A stretch of 6,100 nucleotides of DNA from DATAYF01 sp036272735 (GTDB taxonomy: Bacteria > Chloroflexota > Ktedonobacteria > Ktedonobacterales > Ktedonobacteraceae). Position 1 is the stretch's first letter; each line of letters starts with the position of its first letter. The position numbers and the translations under genes are program-made. Below the pieces are notes generated by a model that saw only the letters and a list, made by a program, of their open reading frames with translations, was not told the origin of the DNA and ran no database searches. Where the stretch lies: the NCBI GenBank assembly GCA_036272735.1, contig DATAYF010000352.1, forward strand, positions 1 to 6,100, given 5' to 3'. Shown one piece after another: positions 5,901 through 6,100 of the stretch.

Positions 5901-5918
5901 TTGATGACCTGCCTTGCT

Positions 5919-5945
5919 TATAAAGGACTTTCCAGATCCTTTATA
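5919..5945. promoter_or_regulatory. Perfect 9-bp inverted repeat before the flavoprotein gene
   Basis: TATAAAGGA (5919-5927) and TCCTTTATA (5937-5945) flank a 9-base centre, ending 18 bp before ATG 5900. It could be an operator covering a -10-like TATAAA, or a hairpin in the 5' leader that hides AGGA. There is no convincing -35. Confidence 0.5.
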
Positions 5946-5959
5946 TCCCTGATTACAGT

Positions 5960-5984
5960 AAAAAAACGGCGAAAAGCGGTTCGC
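5960..5984 (-). terminator. Probable intrinsic terminator of the right-hand partial gene
   Basis: On the minus strand, GCGAA (5984-5980) pairs with TTCGC (5973-5969) around a 6-base loop. It is followed by CG and seven T (5966-5960), starting directly after the TAA stop of the partial gene. The stem is short, so its strength is uncertain, but the position and T-run are right. Confidence 0.55.
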
Positions 5985-6100
5985 TTACGCTGTCTTCCAG
6001 GAGCGTGACAATTCAAGCAGATAGTTGACGACCCACGGCCCAACACGAGCGCCAGCGGCGGTTGCATGCGCGAGATGGCCGACAGGATCGGTTGCATTCC
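5985..6100 (-). CDS. C-terminal fragment, possibly a second thioredoxin-reductase-like flavoprotein
   Basis: An open frame enters from the right edge and gives 37 residues before TAA (5985-5987): NATDPVGHLAHATAAGARVG then PWVVNYLLELSRSWKTA. The start of the gene is outside the window. The pattern GNxxDP...AxAAGxxxGxxxNxxL is what the last FAD-contacting helix looks like in bacterial thioredoxin-reductase-like oxidoreductases, where AGNATDP precedes an Ala/Gly-rich helix. The partial first codon ends in GG, which allows a glycine before N. It has the same strand as the flavoprotein pseudogene, 84 bp upstream of it, with a terminator between. The identity rests on one short motif and is tentative; that it is coding is more secure. 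Confidence 0.5.
   Translation of the reverse strand, partial: NATDPVGHLAHATAAGARVGPWVVNYLLELSRSWKTA

Overview
This window looks like an accessory stretch of a bacterial chromosome. GC content is mixed. The protein style, the IS200/IS605-type element and the mix of efflux, methyltransferase and thioredoxin-reductase-like genes would suit a soil bacterium with a large genome. From general resemblance I lean towards Ktedonobacteria (Chloroflexota), but no marker gene is present and this is inference only.

Layout, left to right. (1) 1-301, plus strand: the 3' end of an IS200/IS605-type tnpB gene. It is followed directly by the element's structured right end, which probably also forms the scaffold of the TnpB guide RNA (omega/reRNA). 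(2) 302-599: flanking DNA with a perfect tandem 9-bp repeat, a 12-bp palindrome and no convincing gene. (3) 600-1451, plus strand: an intact metallo-beta-lactamase-fold hydrolase of the lactonase-like type. (4) 1452-2160: a gene-poor spacer of about 700 bp between convergent genes. It holds a cluster of hairpins, including a near-perfect 23-bp stem, and an unidentified possible coding remnant. (5) 2161-4688, minus strand: a two-gene operon. A 14-TM DHA2-type drug exporter comes first and a class I SAM methyltransferase second. They are separated by 5 bp and joined by a perfect 9-bp hairpin that contains the exporter's stop codon. (6) 4689-4998: spacer with the operator-like leader of the operon and a long dyad. 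(7) 4999-5900, minus strand: a thioredoxin-reductase-like flavoprotein with a CPYC motif. It is broken near its 3' end by a -1 frameshift, and its usual glycine-rich NAD(P)H motif is degenerate. (8) 5985-6100, minus strand: the C-terminal end of a further gene that resembles the tail of the same flavoprotein superfamily. A probable terminator and an inverted repeat follow it.

The three minus-strand functions are a CxxC flavoprotein, a SAM methyltransferase and a DHA2 exporter. This combination recalls self-protection sets for dithiol natural products: a GliT/HlmI-type oxidase, a thiol methyltransferase and a pump. It is only a hypothesis, and the flavoprotein gene is frameshifted as read. The most unusual non-coding signal is the hairpin cluster at 1629-1913.
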